Below the pieces are notes generated by a model. That model saw only the letters and a program-made list of their open reading frames with translations, was not told the DNA's origin and did no database searches. Positions 1-10,907 of a stretch of 64,000 bases of DNA are shown here, piece by piece. Source of the stretch: Paracyclopina nana (taxonomy: Eukaryota; Arthropoda; Copepoda; Cyclopoida; Cyclopettidae); contig JAGUCH010000006.1 of NCBI GenBank assembly GCA_019096065.1, positions 3,740,001 to 3,804,000 of the forward strand. Reading direction: 5' to 3'. The translations under genes and the position numbers were made by a program. The first letter of the stretch is position 1, and the number at the start of each line of letters is the position of its first letter.

Positions 1-569
1 AGCGGCTAGCTCAACTCCCGCAGCAATTAAGCGTGAGGTAATTTGCCAACGCAGCCTCGATTGGGCGACAACGCGTGGCCTCGGAGGCCGCCGCGCTTCT
101 GTTTCGAGCTGCACTTCAAGTCAGCAGCATCGTGGCCTCAGAAAAGCATTTTACCGTGAAATTCATAATTCCTACGAAGCAACACGACTGACATTAAGAA
201 TTGAAGACATCACGCGTAGAAGACCTCTTCATTAGTACTGCGCTATGATGAAAAGAGTGAAAATCATAGAGTTGTCACTGTGAGTGAAATATGTTGTGGC
301 TAATGGTGTGAGGTCTGATGAAAGCACTTTTTAGGTCAGCTAGGTGCTCGCAAAAAGCAGTTTAACGCGCTAAGCCTTTTTAGCGGAATGGGTAATGAAC
401 TGTTTTTTCAGACTGTGCCTCTAAATTCTCAGGCTGTCAAGAAGTGAAAAGTTTCTAGCTAAAATACAGCCAAAAACATAATATACAAGTCTAAGTGTTT
501 GCATTTGTTTGCAGGTGTGAGAAGAACATCATGATAAAGCCATGAAAAGTAGATACTGGCTCACTCAAT
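1..569 (+). promoter_or_regulatory. Upstream and 5' leader region of the K2P channel gene
   Basis: No coding exon is visible here. The first 130 bases are rich in CG dinucleotides and include the palindrome GGCCTCGGAGGCC, unlike the AT-rich sequence that follows. A good acceptor (TTTGTTTGCAG, ending at 514) and a possible donor (GTGAGT at 280-285) could define an intron in the 5' leader that ends 55 bases before the start codon. In-frame TGA at 543-545 closes the reading frame upstream of the ATG at 570. The promoter assignment is inference; no clear TATA box was found. Confidence 0.35.
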
Positions 570-2564
570 ATGCACACGACGTACCACAAGATATCTGCTC
601 GTGAAAGGGACACAGCTCCACGCTATTACTACAAGAGGACCAAATCCTACACATGCTGCCAACGTATCAAGAACTTTTTACGTGCCATAATAGCCTTCTT
701 CTTCACGCAAGTCGGTGTCTGTGCCCTCGTTGCAGTCTACATGGTGCTTGGAGCTCACATGTTTTCCAGCTTGGAAGCAGATTCGCAAATGGACTGTGCA
801 GAAGCGGCCAATCTATCGAGAAATGCATTTGCCAAGGAGCTCTGGGAAATCACCATGAGGACGAACGTGCTCTTCCGGAATGAGTGGGAGAACATGACCA
901 ATGATTTGCTCTACGAGTTCCAAAATGTCACTGTGGAAAATGTGAGAAAGGGCTACACAGGCAACGATGTGGGAGTGAAAATCTGGACTTTTTCCTCAGC
1001 TCTGATGTTTTCTTTGACTGTGTTCACAACAATAGGCAAGTAGTCGTTTCAGTTTTCCAGTGTGACAGAAGCACGTCAAGCCTCAAGAGTTGTCAAATGT
1101 GTGTCTGCTGCCTTAATTGCTCAAGCATTTTTCCCCAAGAAATTTTTCATGCTGACTTGGGAAGATGCATATTCAATATGGGTGTTAATGACCTAGCTTA
1201 AGGACAGCCTGCTTTCTCATGCTGCTTTAAAATGTGACATTCGCTTTATCTCAGTAATTAAATTGCAGTTTGGGCGAGAGCTGTCGAATATTCAATGTTT
1301 GTCATATGTGTCAATGGGACAGAAAGCAGACTCACAGTTTTCATATATACAGCATCTTGCTAAAATTGTTTGTTTACCTGCCCATTTACCTTTGAAAATA
1401 GTATATCTTTTCAGGATATGGAACCTTGACACCAAAAACAGACCTGGGCAAACTGATCACCATATTTTATGCTTTGCTGGGCATCCCGTTGATGTTGCTC
1501 TACATGACAACCATTGGTCACATCATGGGGAAAGGCTTCAAGTTTACCTACACAAAATTTTGCAGGTAGAATATCAAAGCTTTCAAAGGAGAAAATTATA
1601 AATTTGCTAATCAGGTGCAAGAAGCCATCAAAGACAATGCCATCAAAGGCAAGCTTGCCATCTGCCCTGGTCGATCCGGGGGACATTCCACCTCAATCAA
1701 TTGATTCCGGAGGCAGACATAGCAAGCAGAGCAGCTCCAGAAGTAAAATGAGCTCCAATTCTTCAAACAATGAAAACATGTCAAAAAGCCCATTTCTGAG
1801 GCCACTCAAAAGTTTCAAGAAAAAGAAGACCAGTGATGAAGAGACATCTAATACTCCAACAAGCATTTCCTATCGCAGGCCAAGTTTGATTGTCACTGAA
1901 GCTATCAATGATGGCAGCGGAGAAAACCAACTCAAGCCTCCAGAGTCTGTCTATAGTCCGCCATCTCCAGCACACTCACTGCTGAAAGCTCCAAATTTTC
2001 TTAAAGTAAAGAATACTCTATTATTTAACTCATAATTTAAAAAAAAACATTTCATAGGGATCAATGACACCTAGCACAATGTCAAGGAAAAGACACTCTG
2101 GATCATTTCCAAGGGATGCTGATGACATCACCACTCCGGACTCGAATCAGAAAATCCCAACTGTGGAATTTAAGCTGGTTGAAGATCTCCGATTGGTGAC
2201 CATTCCAGTTACGTCTTGTCTCATGGTTTTGGTGTCGTACATAGCACTGGGCACTGTCCTCTTTTCAACTTGGGAAGGTTGGAGCTACATGGATGGAGCT
2301 TATTTCTGCTTCATTAGCTTAATGACAATTGGCTTTGGAGATTTTGTGCCTGGTAACAGCTACATTTACATGGTGACTGATGACTCTGATGTGGAGGTAG
2401 CCAATGCCAAATTGGTGATTGGAACAGTCTACATCCTTTTTGGCATGGCAATATTGGGCATGTGCCTCAATTTGATGCAAGAGCAAATTGTTGTGCAAGT
2501 GAGAACTGCGCTAAGAAGGCTTGGTTTAATAAGACCTGCAAGATTTGATGATGATCTGGAATAA
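570..2564 (+). CDS. Two-pore-domain (K2P) potassium channel, complete, 4 coding exons
   Basis: Coding exons are 570-1035, 1415-1565, 1615-2005 and 2058-2564; joined they give 504 residues. The order is M1 (about 38-64), an extracellular cap with N-glycosylation sequons, pore loop 1 with filter TTIGYG (153-158), M2 (about 166-190), a Ser/Lys-rich cytoplasmic loop, M3 (about 382-404), pore loop 2 with filter TIGFGD (426-431) and M4 (about 456-476). Two pore loops in one chain define the K2P family, whose dimers form leak K+ channels that set resting potential at the plasma membrane. The first intron (1036-1414) starts with GC, not GT, and splits the filter glycine codon; the others are 49 and 52 bp. 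The start is ATG 570 because TGA lies in frame at 543. The M2-M3 loop of about 190 residues is much longer than in most K2P channels. Subfamily is uncertain; it is reminiscent of Drosophila sandman-like channels. Confidence 0.93.
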
Positions 2565-2989
2565 ATAGGAAAAAAGATATCTAAGCATCACTCAACCTGC
2601 CAGATTAATTTTATCTCGAATGCACAAACTTTGAAATTAGTTTGCTCGATGAAATTAGATTTTCATAGAAGCAAACTCAAACTCTGTCTTTCAAAGGCCT
2701 TTGCATACACACTTAAAGTGTCTTGAAGATGCCCAAAAATCTTCAAAGGCACATGTTGCACTATTCAGTTATAAGATCAAGTGGAAATAAGCTTATTCAG
2801 AAAACTGGCCTTGATGGCTACGCTAGGAAGATTTAAAGCAAATGAATGCAGCTGCATTTTGCAAGCCTATGTTCATTCTGGTGTTAGCAAGAGCCGCCTA
2901 GCTTCGAATCTTATCTTTGTTCCATACTGATTAGGTCTTTTCAAAGCTATGCAAACAAACCCCCACACTCTCTGCAACACAACAAAATA
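2565..2989 (+). other. Short spacer between the K2P and M6-family genes
   Basis: No gene is seen. An AATAAA hexamer at 2560-2565 overlaps the TAA stop codon of the channel gene; no other AATAAA is obvious before the next start codon. The spacer must hold the 3' UTR of the channel gene and the 5' leader or promoter of the next gene, so the two same-strand genes are only about 425 bases apart. Confidence 0.4.
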
Positions 2990-4184
2990 ATGGATGAAAG
3001 ACAACAGATCCAAACTCCATTCAGCCCCTGCAGTTTTGATTTCTATCCTGGATCTCCAGAAGCCAACAATCATGAGGGCCAAGGTATCCGACAAGTATTC
3101 AGGTTTGCAGGGGCCCCTGACGGCCCTTTGCCCTCAATTCCCTCAGATGAGTCAGACTCGGAGTTGGAGGATTTTGTCGTGATGAGAAGAGTTCCGGAAG
3201 CCACTCGGTCAAAATTTGCCAACTACCCGAAGAAAGAGGAAAAGAAGAAAACGTGGAGAGACTTCCCATTCGTGTGTCTTCTGGCCACAATTTTGTGCAC
3301 AGTTGGAGGCATTATGTATGCAGTGGCCATTCACAAGGTACTTTGAAATTCCTGCTGAATCTTTGCGGATTTTTTTTATCTCTTTGCCAAGGTGACAGAT
3401 CTAATTTTGGTGACTCTCCAAGAGGTCATGCACATCTCTTATGAATGGTTGGAAACAGCACAGATCCTGGGCACAGCAAGTGGTTGCCTTATAGCAGCCC
3501 TGAGCCTCGCGGTTTTTCTAGCTTCCTGTATCTCAACTTACCATTTGAGCACAACCAGTGCCACGCCTCAAATGGTCTTCATTACTTTAATCTACCCTGG
3601 CTTGTTTGTCTGGGGACTGTTTTTGGCTACGAGCATTGGTGCCACATTTGTGTCCTCAGTCATCCAGGGACTTTGCAACACTAATGAAATTTCAAGCATC
3701 TGGACACATTGGAATTCAACGGATGGCAACACAGTGTGCGCAACAATAATGGAGCAGCAAAAGTGTGTCAACTGCATTGATCTGTATCCCTACCACTTCA
3801 TATTTCCACTCAAGGCCAGAAAGGAAGACATGTGGATTTGTGGCAGGGAGCTGGTCCTTTTGTGCCACCAAAATATGCCTCAAATCCAGTCCAGGTACAG
3901 CACCAACATTCATAAGCGAAGCTCTGTATTTTGGGATAAACCCATGCTTGTTTTCCAGGTGGATCATGTGCTTCATAGGCTCTTTGATGGCATTGCTAGG
4001 CATTGCCACTCATTTGCCCGATTTAAGCTACTTGAGGACTCAGATCAAAGAGACTGATAAGCTGAAGACTAACAGGGAATTACGCTATATCAGAAGTCAC
4101 GTAAAGTCTGCCCTTTATAATAGTCGACCCAACTCAACCGCAACAGCAGGGCTTTCGTTTCTAAAGAAAACGGAAAATATGTGA
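2990..4184 (+). CDS. M6 / myelin proteolipid (PLP) family four-transmembrane glycoprotein
   Basis: Exons 2990-3337, 3392-3894 and 3959-4184 join in frame to 358 residues. Four hydrophobic segments lie near 92-112, 138-162, 178-208 and 284-302. The large loop between TM3 and TM4 carries cysteines at 211, 232, 241, 244, 266 and 274. The block CIDLYPYHFIFPL, then EDMWIC and LLCHQ, matches the pattern of the second extracellular loop in PLP/DM20/M6 proteins. Family members are plasma-membrane tetraspan proteolipids of neurons, glia and epithelia, linked to membrane shape and, in flies, to tricellular junctions. The first 90 residues are a hydrophilic acidic tail (SDESDSELEDF) ending in a Lys-rich stretch just before TM1. 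M6 proteins I know have a far shorter N-terminus. Introns are 54 and 64 bp. It diverges enough from canonical M6 that it could be a lineage-specific paralogue. Confidence 0.85.
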
Positions 4185-4611
4185 GTCATTCACATTAATG
4201 ATGTTATGAGCGCCTATCGCAACATCCGCAAAATGTTACGGACACGCGTGCAAATGTCATTAAAGAATGTGCAAACAGATTCCTGGAAAACGATTGATGG
4301 CATGTAAATGATGAGCAGCTATTATTCACCAACCGAAAACCCTCGACAAAAAGGAGCAAACTTTTGCCAAGGCATACTATAGCAGAAACCTGGTGCATTT
4401 CCTAGTCAAATCACGACTTTTGTGGCGTTCGCCTTGGCTTCATCAGGCATGCAAACGAACCAGGTTCGTAGGAAACGAAGGAAATTCGAGGATGGGAAGG
4501 GGGAGAAGGAAAGCTGAGTGAGGGGTTATTTAAATTGTCCAACTTTAAGTTTTTGACAAGTTTGGGGTTAGCAAGCTTGTAGCACATAATGGTGCTCTTT
4601 TCTTATTTTTC
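4185..4611. other. Convergent 3' spacer between the M6-family gene and the secreted repeat protein gene
   Basis: No coding potential is seen. The two flanking genes converge here, so both 3' UTRs must lie in about 430 bases. A possible polyadenylation signal, ATTAAA, lies at 4259-4264 on the + strand. No clear hexamer was found on the - strand. Confidence 0.35.
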
Positions 4612-7198
4612 TCACAATACAAAAGTCCTTTCTTGTGAAAATGATTGCTGCTGTCTTTTTCTCAGCTGAGCAATTTTCTGGAAAAAGTCCTTTCTTCTCT
4701 TTCGTTTCCGTTTCAAGTTCACTTCTGGATTTGGATCCTCAAGCAACAGATCCTTGATGCTACTTTCTGTCGTTTCTTCGACATCTTTCTGCTTTGACTC
4801 TTGAGTGGACAGAAGGAGTGATTGAATGGCTGATATTTTATTCAACTCCAGCTCTTCCAATTCCTCACTGACATTGTCTTCACTGCCATACCCATCCTCA
4901 CTATGATCCTTGGAGTCTTCTTCAGCAAGGTCCTCAATTTCTTCCTCGTTGTCATACTCGTCATCCTCGCCCAAAATCTGCTCCGGAATGTGAGTTTTAA
5001 GTATTTCTTTGGAAATGGCATTTTCTTCGGAGCTCTGAGGAAACACCATTTTCTTCATGGAATCCGCTGACTCCAGGACTTCTTCCAAGGGATCATTCAA
5101 CACATCTCCATTTTGGTGGACAAAACCCTCTGGCAGTTTCAATGAAGGCTTAAAGTTGGCAATTCTCTGGTTTGGATGCACTTTACTGGCGACATTGAAG
5201 TTGGTGTCACGGCTGGGCAAGAAGGGACCATTGCCAACCAATTCGCTTGGAGGATCAACCACTTTAATGGTTGCCAAAGTCGTACGAAACTCCTCTTGTG
5301 CGCGTTGAGAAGATCCGAATTGGGTTGTAAATGCTGCCTGATTACTGGATGTCAATGGTGACACGTAAGAAGCTGGGGCACTTATGGCAGTTGGGCCAAC
5401 AAGGGGCGAGTTGTAATTATTAGGAGCTGAAACAGCAAATGTATTTTGTAACGTAGTTGGAGGCCCAATTACGTTGCCATTTGGTGATCCATAAGAATCT
5501 TCATTTGGAGTACTTGGAGGCAACGGGGGTGGTGGTGCTACCGCACTTTGCATTTCATTGAATGGAGTCAAAGGTGCCTCAAATGCTGAGTTGGCAGAAT
5601 ATGAATTTGGAGCTGGAGCTGCATTGCCAGCATTGGTAGTTGTGTATCCAGAATTTGGAGCTGAAAATGCATTATTGCCAGCATTGGTAGTTGTGTATCC
5701 AGAATTGGGAGCTGAAAATGCATTATTGCCAGAACTTGGTGCATTGTAACCGTTGTTTGTGTTTCCATTGCTGGGAGCTGCATATCCTGAACCAGGAGCC
5801 CCATATCCTGAACTGGGTGCACTATTAGGAACTCCATATCCTGAACTGGGTGCACTATTAGGCGCTCCATATCCTGAGCTAGGAGCTCCATATCCTGTAT
5901 CTGGAGCTTCGTATCCACTGCTGGGTGCTCCATAACCAGAATCAATTCCATTGGTACAAGATGCCAAGTTGTCAGCTTGTCTCGCTTCGTAGGGCAAGCA
6001 AGTGTGCTTCATTTGCTTTTTGGGCACTTGCGTTGGCTTGTTGCCACACTGCTCCTTTCGGATGGGCTTGCACGTGGTTTTGGGAATCCTGTGACACTTT
6101 GTAATTGGTTCGCACTTTTGCACAGGTACTTGCCTGCACTTTTGCGAGTAGCCAGCTGTGTCACATTGGGTTTGATACAACATGGTGCAGGATTGGTCTT
6201 CTACGCATTTGGCAGGGTATTTTGTCTCGCATTTCTCGTCGTACACATCCACACATTGCCTGAAAAATTAATTATTTTCACTAAAAAATGGTTTAAAAGA
6301 AAGGTTAGCTCACCTGACGGATTTCGTTTCAAAAACCGTCTCGTAATACTGTATGCATTTTTGGCACTCAGTTTCCTTCACTTTCATCGGTTTTTCGTGA
6401 GGAATCTTTTTACACTCGCGATGTGAATAAAGTTGCTTGCAGTCGGTTGTATATTCCACAGAGCACTTTGTGGTCCAATACTCTCGGCAAGGACAGTTGC
6501 AATTATCAGCCATCATGGATTTTTTGGCGTTTTTCATAAGTTTACCTGAAAGGCATAAGACACGTGTCAAGCATCACTGAACGTTCACAACCCTTGCCAA
6601 AAAAAGATGTCATCATTAATCATCAAAAAGTCACCTTTGATATGAAGTTGGTAGCCTTCAGAGTTATTGCTGCCCCCTCATTTCACGAGGCATGTAAATA
6701 GTGAAACGAATTTCAAAAGTAAAGTCACTTTTGTAAGATATGTGATCTGTAATCCTATAGGTTCATTTGTCTCATTCCAGTGACTCTGCACATGATTGCA
6801 GATTCATCCTTGTACTTTTGGAAATAAAAACTGACCTACCTACCTAGCATTATGGACGATTTACTGCTGCTCTAGCTTAGGCTGTCCTTCAAACAAAAAC
6901 TATAAATAAATTTTGTCAAGAAATAATAATTCTGCCAAACCGAAAACGCATTATAAAAACATAATTGCCAGACCAATGACATTGTGCATCGATCTTTGCA
7001 GAATTAGATTCACCGCAAAAAGCTATGAACATGAATTATTCTGAGAAGGTGAGTAAAACAGTACTTACTAAACAAGCAGTGGCCATCTTGTATCATGAGC
7101 ATCGTCCAAATGAGCCCAAATGTTGCCAAATGAAGCTAATTAAAATGAAGAAAATAGTTAGAAATTAAAAATGCAGCTAAAACATTATTTACCTTCAT
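4612..7198 (-). CDS. Secreted Cys-rich, resilin-like YGAP-repeat protein with acidic and basic tail
   Basis: Reading leftward, the coding exons are 7198-7193 (only ATG AAG), 7135-7069, 6545-6314 and 6259-4612; phases agree and give 650 residues. Exons 1-2 encode a signal peptide (MKLHLATFGLIWTMLMIQDG). Residues about 38-204 are a Cys-rich module with regularly spaced short cysteine pairs such as CEPITKCHRIPKTTC. Then come GYGAP-SS/NSAP repeats (about 209-275) and two tandem 17-residue units around NNAFSAPNSGYTTTNAG. Next are a Pro/Asn-rich linker, a Glu/Asp-rich segment and a Lys/Arg-rich C-terminus containing KRKRKRRKDF. YGAP repeats are typical of resilin-type elastic and cuticular proteins, so an extracellular matrix or cuticle role is inferred; I do not recognise a named orthologue. 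In-frame TAA lies just upstream of the ATG. Introns are 57, 523 and 54 bp. Confidence 0.82.
6546..7068 (-). other. Intron 2 of the secreted repeat protein gene
   Basis: This intron of 523 bp separates the signal-peptide exon (donor GTAAGTACT) from the first Cys-rich exon (acceptor TATGCCTTTCAG). It is AT-rich and no further exon or repeat is seen inside it. Confidence 0.6.
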
Positions 7199-10100
7199 GA
7201 TGGAGATTATTTAATCGTGGCAATTTCCTTTCATTCGATTATTCCGTATTTTCCCACTTTAGACGACGGTTTCATGGTCAGCATTCGAAACGCACTGTTA
7301 ACACACTGGCTAAACTACGAAATGCAGCTTTGACGCATTTGGCTACCAAGCGCAGCGCGCGGGGCATATCCGATCCTTAATAAAATAGATTCGGATGAAC
7401 ATTTTATCTTGCGCCGTCTGTTCCTATTAGACCGATCGCAATGCTTTTTCAGTGGAAAGAATATTTACATTTTCACAAGCAAACTTAACTATGCGAATTT
7501 ATGCGAACAGGCTGCAGTGATAAACATGATAGTATAATAGACTCATAAGAAATTGCTAAAAATATGATGGATAGGCAGGAGAATTAAGGCATATCTTTTC
7601 AGGCCAGCAGATTCGAGATTGATCAAAGAAATGACGAAATGCAATCAATACTTGATGTAACCCAATTAAGCTTGGGGCAGAAATTTCTCTTACCTAGTCT
7701 GAAAACATAAAATGAAAAGAGCACAGTAGGAGTAAATAGTTCCTTTTTGTTGATTATTGCATGAAAGGCCAAAGTTTAACAATGCAAGTGTGTGTGTTTT
7801 TCAAGTTTTTTGACAAATCGACTGCTCGCGCCTAGTTACTTGTGGTTTTTCTCCTCCTGTTGCAGCATAGAGGAAGTTGAACCTTTCATTGCAGACAGAA
7901 ATGCCTACTTTTCAAGCGCAAATCTGTTCATTGGCTTGGAACATTAATGACTTGCTAGATGGTACTACATTATATACGAGTCCTGTGTCCAAGGTTTCCG
8001 TAACCATATGGTTAACTTTTAACAACTTGGCCATGAAAATTGGTGTGTGAATCAGCTGGTTGATCAAAGCTAAATTGTGTCACCATTATTATGAGCTATG
8101 TCTAACATATGGGCCCCGTGACTGCCTTGAAAGTTTCCGTATGTGATTTATACAGTGTAATGAAAATCTACAAAAAATTGACAATCAATCAAAACTTGTT
8201 ATATTACGCCCTGAGCTTGGAAGTGTGAAAAACGTTCATTCGGCTGTATAATTGGCTATGGTTCACTTAATTAACATCGAAAAGTTGCAATTGCATCTGC
8301 CTCGCAACCTCGAAAGAGCCTAGAAGACTTTTTAATGGTATGAACAGAAAAAAAAGGAAATAATAGAGCCAAAATTGCACAGATTCATGACGAAATCCTC
8401 TTTGACTCAAGCAATTTGGATTCAAAAAGCTCTCATAAATCACGTTGGCTTAAGTCGACGACCTGGCTTTTCTATTTTCTCAAGCTCCATTCGATCTGTC
8501 TCCCCCTTTCTGCAGCATGATCTTGTCTATGTGCCTTTTCTATTTGGCTGACTTATGGCCAATTTTCTGGGAAAAGGTATAAAATATTCACTTCTTTACA
8601 AAAAAGGGAAAATTCTGGTAAGGGGGTGGACAAAACTTACGAGACACTTATAGTTCATTTGACACTTACATTTGGTATTGGGGGCCATTCAAAAGCTCCA
8701 GTCCAATAAGGGATTGAACTGCTGCTGGGTTCAATTTCTGTCCGATTACTTTTTGGCAGCCAATTTTTCTAGCCAACAAGAGATTTCAGTCCCCAAAAGT
8801 GTTGAAAAAAGCTTTTTCCTTGCTGCTTCACAAAAGTACCAAAGCCATATAGGATATCTAGGCAACAGTCATTGCTCCCATGGGAGCTGAGAAACGTGAA
8901 CGTGAGTTCAGCTTTCTGTACAAATGGATAAATTCTATGTAGCAATATTTCAGAGTCATGCTACTACTAGTGCTCCAACCATCCCCCCCCCCCCCCCCCA
9001 TTGTACTACCATGCCATAGCTGGCAGAAAATTAAAGATATGAAAATAAAACATGACTCCTCAGAGACCTTGATATGCATGATATCTCGTATTCCAGCTCT
9101 AATTGAATATAACATGAAACCCCTCCTATTATCAGTAAAGCGCATATAAAAAGCCATGACACACAATAGGGATAGTAGCAGCCACCTTTTCCATTATGTG
9201 AAAAGCTTTCACTTGCTTGAGCAAAAAGCTTTCTAAGACAATAATTGAGAAAAGTTGCTGTAAGGAGGTCAAGTTGGTTTGGCATTTGCACTTTGCATGT
9301 GCATTTAGTTGTACAGCTGCCTTGCTATTAGTAAGCCTTGCATTCCCAGTGAGATTGTGCAAGGATGTCGCTTGATCCAGGAATCGCGGGTCATCAAAGC
9401 AAGAAGATTAATAGGCTCTTTCCCCCTATCCTTCTTCGTCGGCCCCTTTGCTTTGTTGCTACGACTGCTACGTTACGAGATATTCTTTTAATTTGGGGAC
9501 ATGCTTGCACACATGGATATTGTTGCACTTCTCCTTGATGTGAGAGCATCTATGTGTACTTGGCAGCGGATCGAAAACGCCTTTGGACATTGGAAGAGGA
9601 AACATAACATCCCTCTTTCTTACTTTCCTTCTGTCTCCGCTCGTCAGCTTGCCAAACAACCCCAAAGATAACTGCTGCAGTGCGTAATTACAAGTCGGAC
9701 ATATGGAAAAGCCACATTTTCGATTCCCACCAAAGCAAAGCAGCAATTTTTAGCCTGTAAAATAGCTTGCTCTCTTGAAAATAGTGTGTTTGAAAAATCA
9801 ATCTAGCAAAACCATTTCCCCAATTATCTAACGATTCAGTAAGCACAAGATAGGAAAAATAATACTTGATTTTTTAACAAGGAAGGAGCTTGTGTTCTGT
9901 AGGGAGATAGCACTGTAACCCTCTCGAACTGGACTTGAAGACTTTCTAAAGATGAAAAGGATTAAAGTACTTCCACTAGCAAACTGCTGATATCCAGCAA
10001 TGTAGTTGGCAACCAAAGCAAACTTGATTGAAAGCAATCTGCAGACTTACAACATTTCGGCTATACAAGAATTGGCATCTCGATACCTTGAGGTTTGAAC

Positions 10101-10762
10101 TTTCTCGTATATTGGGTGCTTCTTTTTGAGAGCTCTAAAAGGGTGTTGAGATTTGTCAAGCCATGCAACGTTGGCCCTGTTTTGTTGTGCAAAGCACGTA
10201 TAGCCAGTCTCTGTCAAAGTCATCGTTTCAGTCCCCTCAGAGCTGCTTTCACTTTTCCACTGGCAGAGAATGAAAACCATTTTGAGATGACACCACCTTG
10301 TTACCCATTCATGTCGCGTAGCGCACTATCATCACCCACATCGCTTTCATTCTTTAAAAAATCAACGAATACTTTCCACGTCATTTTTCCCATTTTTTCC
10401 GAGCAAAAATGAGGATAGCAGAAGACAGCATCAGCGCGTGGCGAAATGAGATCTCTTGATCCAATTTGTCCTAGGCTCAAGCACCATTGCTAAGAGACTG
10501 ACAATCGATCGAACGTGACAGAGAATACAATGAGATGACTCCCAATTTATTGCGCGTGTCCTATTAAAGCTGCCACTGCTTATCTTTTCAGCGCAATAAT
10601 TGTGCTGCTCATGTACTATTTGAGGACACGTTTTTTTCATACACCCTTCTTCACATCTCTCGTTTTCTCCAGCAAAAAATGAAACCGTAAAAACTGATAG
10701 CAAATAATCATCATGCTAAAATAATTGCATCAAAATACTACTATAATCCCTCTTTTGATATA
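7199..10762. other. Gene-poor region upstream of the secreted repeat protein gene
   Basis: The first 250 bases are the presumed promoter and 5' leader of the leftward gene; a CG-rich patch (around 7350-7370) and AT-rich TATA-like stretches on the - strand (around 7380-7410) are present. The rest holds only short, chance-like open frames and no recognisable domain. One run of 17 C residues lies at 8983-8999. Confidence 0.4.
8983..8999 (+). repeat. Poly-C homopolymer tract, 17 bases
   Basis: Seventeen consecutive C bases in otherwise AT-rich intergenic DNA. Its exact length is uncertain because such tracts are prone to sequencing and assembly error. Confidence 0.9.
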
Positions 10763-10907
10763 GGCTCATTATCTTCCGCGTCTTTGATCGTAGCATGGTT
10801 GCGGTTGTTATCGGTTCTTATTTACTGACGAGGTTGCGATGTCAGTAAATAAGAAGCGATAACAACCGTAAACATGCCACGATCAAAGACGCGGAAGATA
10901 ATAAGCC
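10763..10907. mobile_element. MITE-like long hairpin, 145 bp
   Basis: Two 67-bp arms are inverted copies of each other with 5 mismatches, around an 11-bp spacer. The outer ends are GGCTCATTATCTTCCGCGTC on the left and the complement of a near-identical sequence on the right. ATA lies immediately outside on both sides and could be a 3-bp target duplication, but that is weak. A near-complete hairpin with no coding capacity is typical of a non-autonomous DNA transposon derivative. No homologous autonomous element lies in the window. Confidence 0.75.

Noticed and set aside
5558..5951. Open frames on both strands over the YGAP repeats
   Set aside because: They are shadows of the repetitive codons of the secreted protein and contain no signal or domain.
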